The translations under genes and the position numbers were made by a program. The notes under the pieces were generated by a model. The model was not told where the DNA came from, did not search any database, and was given only the letters and a program-made list of their open reading frames with translations. DNA of 64,000 bases from Terriglobus roseus (GTDB taxonomy: Bacteria; Acidobacteriota; Terriglobia; Terriglobales; Acidobacteriaceae): assembly GCF_900102185.1 (NCBI RefSeq), contig NZ_LT629690.1, positions 1,798,001-1,862,000 on the forward strand, in the 5' to 3' direction. Shown one piece after another: positions 61,022 to 64,000 of this stretch (its first letter is position 1; the number at the start of each line of letters is the position of its first letter).

Positions 61022-63403
61022 ATGTCCGGTACCACCCCCAGCACTCCCCTTGAACAAGATGAACTGAGCAAGATTCATGCTTATTGGCTGGCCTGCAACT
61101 ATCTTTCCGCAGGCATGATTTATTTGCGCGACAATCCATTGCTGCGCGAACCACTCAAGCCAGAACACATTAAGAACAGGTTGCTGGGACACTGGGGTTC
61201 TGATCCTGGTCAGTCATTCGTATGGGTTCATCTGAACCGGCTGATTCGCAAGTATGACCTGGATGTGATGTATGTTTCGGGCCCTGGGCATGGTGCTCCC
61301 GCAACACTGGCCAACAGCTATCTGGAAGGACATTACAGCGAGATCTATCCCGATCGCACGCTGGATGATGCGGGCATGAAGCGGTTCTTCTGCCAGTTCT
61401 CTTTTCCGGGAGGCATTGGTAGCCATTGCACGCCAGAAACACCGGGGTCAATTCATGAAGGCGGAGAACTGGGATACAGCTTGTCGCACGCTTATGGAGC
61501 GGCTTTCGATAATCCCGAGTTGATCGTTACGTGTGTTGTTGGCGACGGGGAAGCAGAGACAGGCCCGCTGGCAACGTCATGGCATTCGAACAAGTTCTTA
61601 AATCCCATTCGTGATGGCGCGGTACTTCCGATTCTTCATCTCAACGGATACAAGATTGCGAACCCCACGATCCTCGCGCGTATTCCGCACGAAGAGTTGG
61701 AGTGGCTCTTCCTCGGCTTGGGATACAAGCCTTACTTTGTCGAAGGTTCTGATCCCCTGGTGATGCATCAGGAGATGGCCGCAACACTTGAAAGGTGCGT
61801 GCTGGAGATCCGTGAGATTCAGGATGCCGCTCGTGCTGCAGGAACATTTGAACGTCCTCGTTGGCCTATGATCGTGCTGCGTTCCCCCAAAGGATGGACA
61901 GGCCCGAAGGAAGTAAATGGCCACAAGGTGGAGGACTTCTGGCGCGCACATCAAGTGCCGATTCTTGATCCGGTCACTAATCCGAAGAGCCTTGCGATGG
62001 TGGAAGAATGGCTGCGTAGCTATAAGCCGGAAGAGCTATTTGATGAAACAGGTCGACTGCGTGCGGAGCTACGTGCCACAGCGCCGGAAGGGTCTCGCCG
62101 CATCAGCGCAAACCCTCATGCCAATGGTGGCGTGCTTCGCCAGCCGTTGAGTCTTCCGGACTTCCGTGCCTACACGGTGGAAGTGAAAAAGCCTGGTGCG
62201 GAGTACATCTCACCAACTGCAACATTGGCATCGTTTCTGCGCGATGTCATGAAGCAGAACATGAAGACATTCCGCGTCTTTGGTCCGGACGAAACTGCAT
62301 CCAACAAGCTTGATGGCATCTATGCCGCATCCGAAAAGACGTGGATAGCAGAGTACAAGCCAGAGGATGCCGACGGTACTGAGATCGCGCTCGATGGCCG
62401 CGTGATGGAAATGCTTAGCGAACACACGTTGGAAGGATGGTTTGAAGGATATGTCCTAACCGGACGACATGGATTCTTCTCAACTTACGAGGCCTTCGTT
62501 CATGTCATCGATTCCATGTTTAACCAACATGCGAAGTGGTTGGAGAAATCAAAGAACGAACTAAGCTGGCGTGCGCCCATCTCTTCTATCAACCTGCTGA
62601 TTACATCGCTAGTGTGGAGACAGGACCACAACGGGTTCACGCATCAAGACCCCGGTTTCCTGGACATTGTTACGAACAAGAGCCCGGATGTTGTTCGCAT
62701 CTACATGCCACCAGATGCGAACTGCTTGCTGAGTGTTGCGAACCATTGCCTCAAGTCGGTCGACTACTTCAATGTGATCGTCGCAGACAAGCAGCCTCAT
62801 CTCACCTACCTCAGCATGGACGATGCCATAAAGCATTGCACGAAGGGCATCGGCATATGGGATTGGGCAAGCACTGATAACGGAGAAGAGCCGGATGCTG
62901 TTTTGGCCTGCGCGGGCGACGTTCCAACGATGGAAGCTCTTGCTGCTGCTGCCATTCTGAAAGAAAAGTTGCCAGATCTAAAACTGCGCTTTGTAAATGT
63001 GGTCGATCTGTTCCGCCTTACACCCAATGCAGAGCATCCGCATGGTTTGTCAGATCGTGATTTCGATTCCTTGTTCACTAAGAACAAGCCAGTTATCTTC
63101 GCGTTTCATAGCTACGCATCGCTGATACACAAACTCGCGTATCGCCGCGAGAATCATGAGAATATCCACGTTCGCGGTTACAAAGAAAAGGGCAACATCA
63201 ACACGCCGCTGGAACTGGCCATCATCAACCAGATTGATCGTTTCAACCTTGCGATTGACGTCATTGATAGAGTGCCGCGTTTCCGCGACACGGCTGCGCA
63301 CCTGAAAGACTGGCTTAAGAACGAAATTATCGAACACCTGAACTATGCCTATGCCGAAGGCATCGACAGCGAAGAGATTCGCAACTGGACATGGCCGGGC
63401 TAA
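61022..63403 (+). CDS. xfp: Phosphoketolase
   Basis: A 793-residue thiamine-diphosphate enzyme that splits xylulose-5-phosphate (and often fructose-6-phosphate) with phosphate to acetyl phosphate and glyceraldehyde-3-phosphate or erythrose-4-phosphate. AAGGAG is six bases before the ATG. Motifs: [62 protein letters not shown] for ThDP binding, [14 protein letters not shown] and NWTWPG at the end. The length is typical. Acetate kinase follows after 4 bp, so acetyl phosphate is turned into acetate and ATP. Confidence 0.96.
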   Translation: MSGTTPSTPLEQDELSKIHAYWLACNYLSAGMIYLRDNPLLREPLKPEHIKNRLLGHWGSDPGQSFVWVHLNRLIRKYDLDVMYVSGPGHGAPATLANSYLEGHYSEIYPDRTLDDAGMKRFFCQFSFPGGIGSHCTPETPGSIHEGGELGYSLSHAYGAAFDNPELIVTCVVGDGEAETGPLATSWHSNKFLNPIRDGAVLPILHLNGYKIANPTILARIPHEELEWLFLGLGYKPYFVEGSDPLVMHQEMAATLERCVLEIREIQDAARAAGTFERPRWPMIVLRSPKGWTGPKEVNGHKVEDFWRAHQVPILDPVTNPKSLAMVEEWLRSYKPEELFDETGRLRAELRATAPEGSRRISANPHANGGVLRQPLSLPDFRAYTVEVKKPGAEYISPTATLASFLRDVMKQNMKTFRVFGPDETASNKLDGIYAASEKTWIAEYKPEDADGTEIALDGRVMEMLSEHTLEGWFEGYVLTGRHGFFSTYEAFVHVIDSMFNQHAKWLEKSKNELSWRAPISSINLLITSLVWRQDHNGFTHQDPGFLDIVTNKSPDVVRIYMPPDANCLLSVANHCLKSVDYFNVIVADKQPHLTYLSMDDAIKHCTKGIGIWDWASTDNGEEPDAVLACAGDVPTMEALAAAAILKEKLPDLKLRFVNVVDLFRLTPNAEHPHGLSDRDFDSLFTKNKPVIFAFHSYASLIHKLAYRRENHENIHVRGYKEKGNINTPLELAIINQIDRFNLAIDVIDRVPRFRDTAAHLKDWLKNEIIEHLNYAYAEGIDSEEIRNWTWPG

Positions 63404-63407
63404 TGCG

Positions 63408-64000
63408 ATGAGTGTGACGCATAAGACCATCCTCACGTTGAACAGTGGTTCCTCGTCGTTGAAGTTCGGAGTCTTTGCAAACTCAGACGACGATGAGGAA
63501 CTGTTGTTGTCCGGCAGCGCGCAGGGAATCGGTCGTGACGACGGAACTCTTCAGATCCAGTCTGCGGATGGAACTGCGCTACTGCACCGCGAGGCGGTCC
63601 ATGAATCGCAGTCTGAAGCACTCCAAGCGATCGCAGCTTCTTTGCAGGCGTATTTGCACACGACTCCCATCGCCGTTGGTCATCGCATTGTTCACGGTGG
63701 ACCACACCTGCAAGAGCATCAGCGCATAACGCCGCAGTTATTACAAACGTTGGATGAGGCAGTTCATTTTGCGCCACTGCATATTCCATCGGCTTTGCAG
63801 CTTGTTCGTCAGGCGCAGGAGATATTTGCTGACGCAACCCATATCGCATGTTTCGATACGGCGTTCCATCGCACCATGCCACCAGTGGCAGCACAGCTTC
63901 CTCTGCCATCGCATTATTTTGAAGAAGGTGTGATGCGTTACGGCTTTCATGGCCTTTCGTACGAGTCCATCGTGCATCGCCTTGGCAGTAGTCTTCCGGA
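63408..64000 (+). CDS. ackA: Acetate kinase (partial)
   Basis: The first 197 codons of an acetate kinase that runs past the right edge. The N-terminal LTLNSGSSSLKFGVF is the family phosphate-binding signature; IAVGHRIVHGGPH, ATHIACFDTAFHRTMP and RYGFHGLSYESI follow in the expected order. The ATG lies 4 bp after the phosphoketolase stop, so the pair is coupled. The enzyme transfers phosphate from acetyl phosphate to ADP. Confidence 0.94.
   Translation, partial: MSVTHKTILTLNSGSSSLKFGVFANSDDDEELLLSGSAQGIGRDDGTLQIQSADGTALLHREAVHESQSEALQAIAASLQAYLHTTPIAVGHRIVHGGPHLQEHQRITPQLLQTLDEAVHFAPLHIPSALQLVRQAQEIFADATHIACFDTAFHRTMPPVAAQLPLPSHYFEEGVMRYGFHGLSYESIVHRLGSSLP

Overview
The window reads as chromosomal DNA of an acidobacterium of the Terriglobus/Granulicella type. 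This is inferred from gene content, not from a marker gene: an Oar-like TonB-dependent receptor of about 1250 residues with an N-terminal carboxypeptidase-regulatory domain, a fused LptF-LptG permease, a GH28/GH105/CE8/CE12 pectin set without a SusD partner, many LacI regulators, and G+C-rich sequence with frequent GTG/TTG starts. There is no rRNA, phage, insertion sequence or CRISPR array. Both ends cut genes: an ABC exporter at the left and acetate kinase at the right.

Layout. 1-7.3 kb (all minus): ABC exporter, FKBP isomerase and fused LptFG permease, then a SpoIIE-type phosphatase, histidine kinase and OmpR-type regulator joined by 4-bp overlaps. 7.4-26.8 kb is mostly housekeeping: fatty acid desaturase, RuvC with an exported unknown, RsmA, glycogen synthase, a HipA-like/DUF3037 pair, amino acid permease, GT39-type glycosyltransferase, YpfJ-type metallopeptidase, UvrC, an OmpA-like lipoprotein behind a probable sigma-54 promoter, RibA, an orphan LytS-type kinase, a ChbG/HpnK-type deacetylase, an exopolysaccharide priming transferase and NadE. 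26.8-27.06 kb is a gene-free stretch with a repeated AGACGATT motif. 27-33 kb: DsbA-like protein, NCS2 purine permease, topoisomerase IB, and nadA-nadC.

32.9-37.4 kb is a minus-strand sugar locus: a 38-residue membrane ORF, a GRP-type transporter with an unusual start, a LacI regulator, a myo-inositol oxygenase and a PfkB-type kinase. 37.5-43 kb: Rieske protein, FAD oxidoreductase, epimerase, tRNA-Cys and tRNA-Gly, CYTH protein, Sua5-type enzyme.

43-60.9 kb is the main accessory region, a pectin utilisation locus: GH105 unsaturated uronyl hydrolase, KduI, Tat-exported cupin, KduD, exported VOC protein, GH28, a double-domain CE12 esterase, CE8 pectin methylesterase, TonB receptor, alpha/beta-hydrolase, LacI regulator and GH95 fucosidase. 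Palindromes of the form GAAACGTTTC stand before several of these units and suggest a single LacI regulon. The parts fit one route: the esterases strip methyl and acetyl groups, GH28 cuts the backbone, the receptor imports oligomers, GH105 releases unsaturated uronate, and KduI/KduD carry it to 2-keto-3-deoxygluconate. A pectate lyase, KDG kinase and KDPG aldolase are not in the window. The window closes with phosphoketolase and acetate kinase, a pair that makes acetate and ATP from pentose or fructose phosphates.
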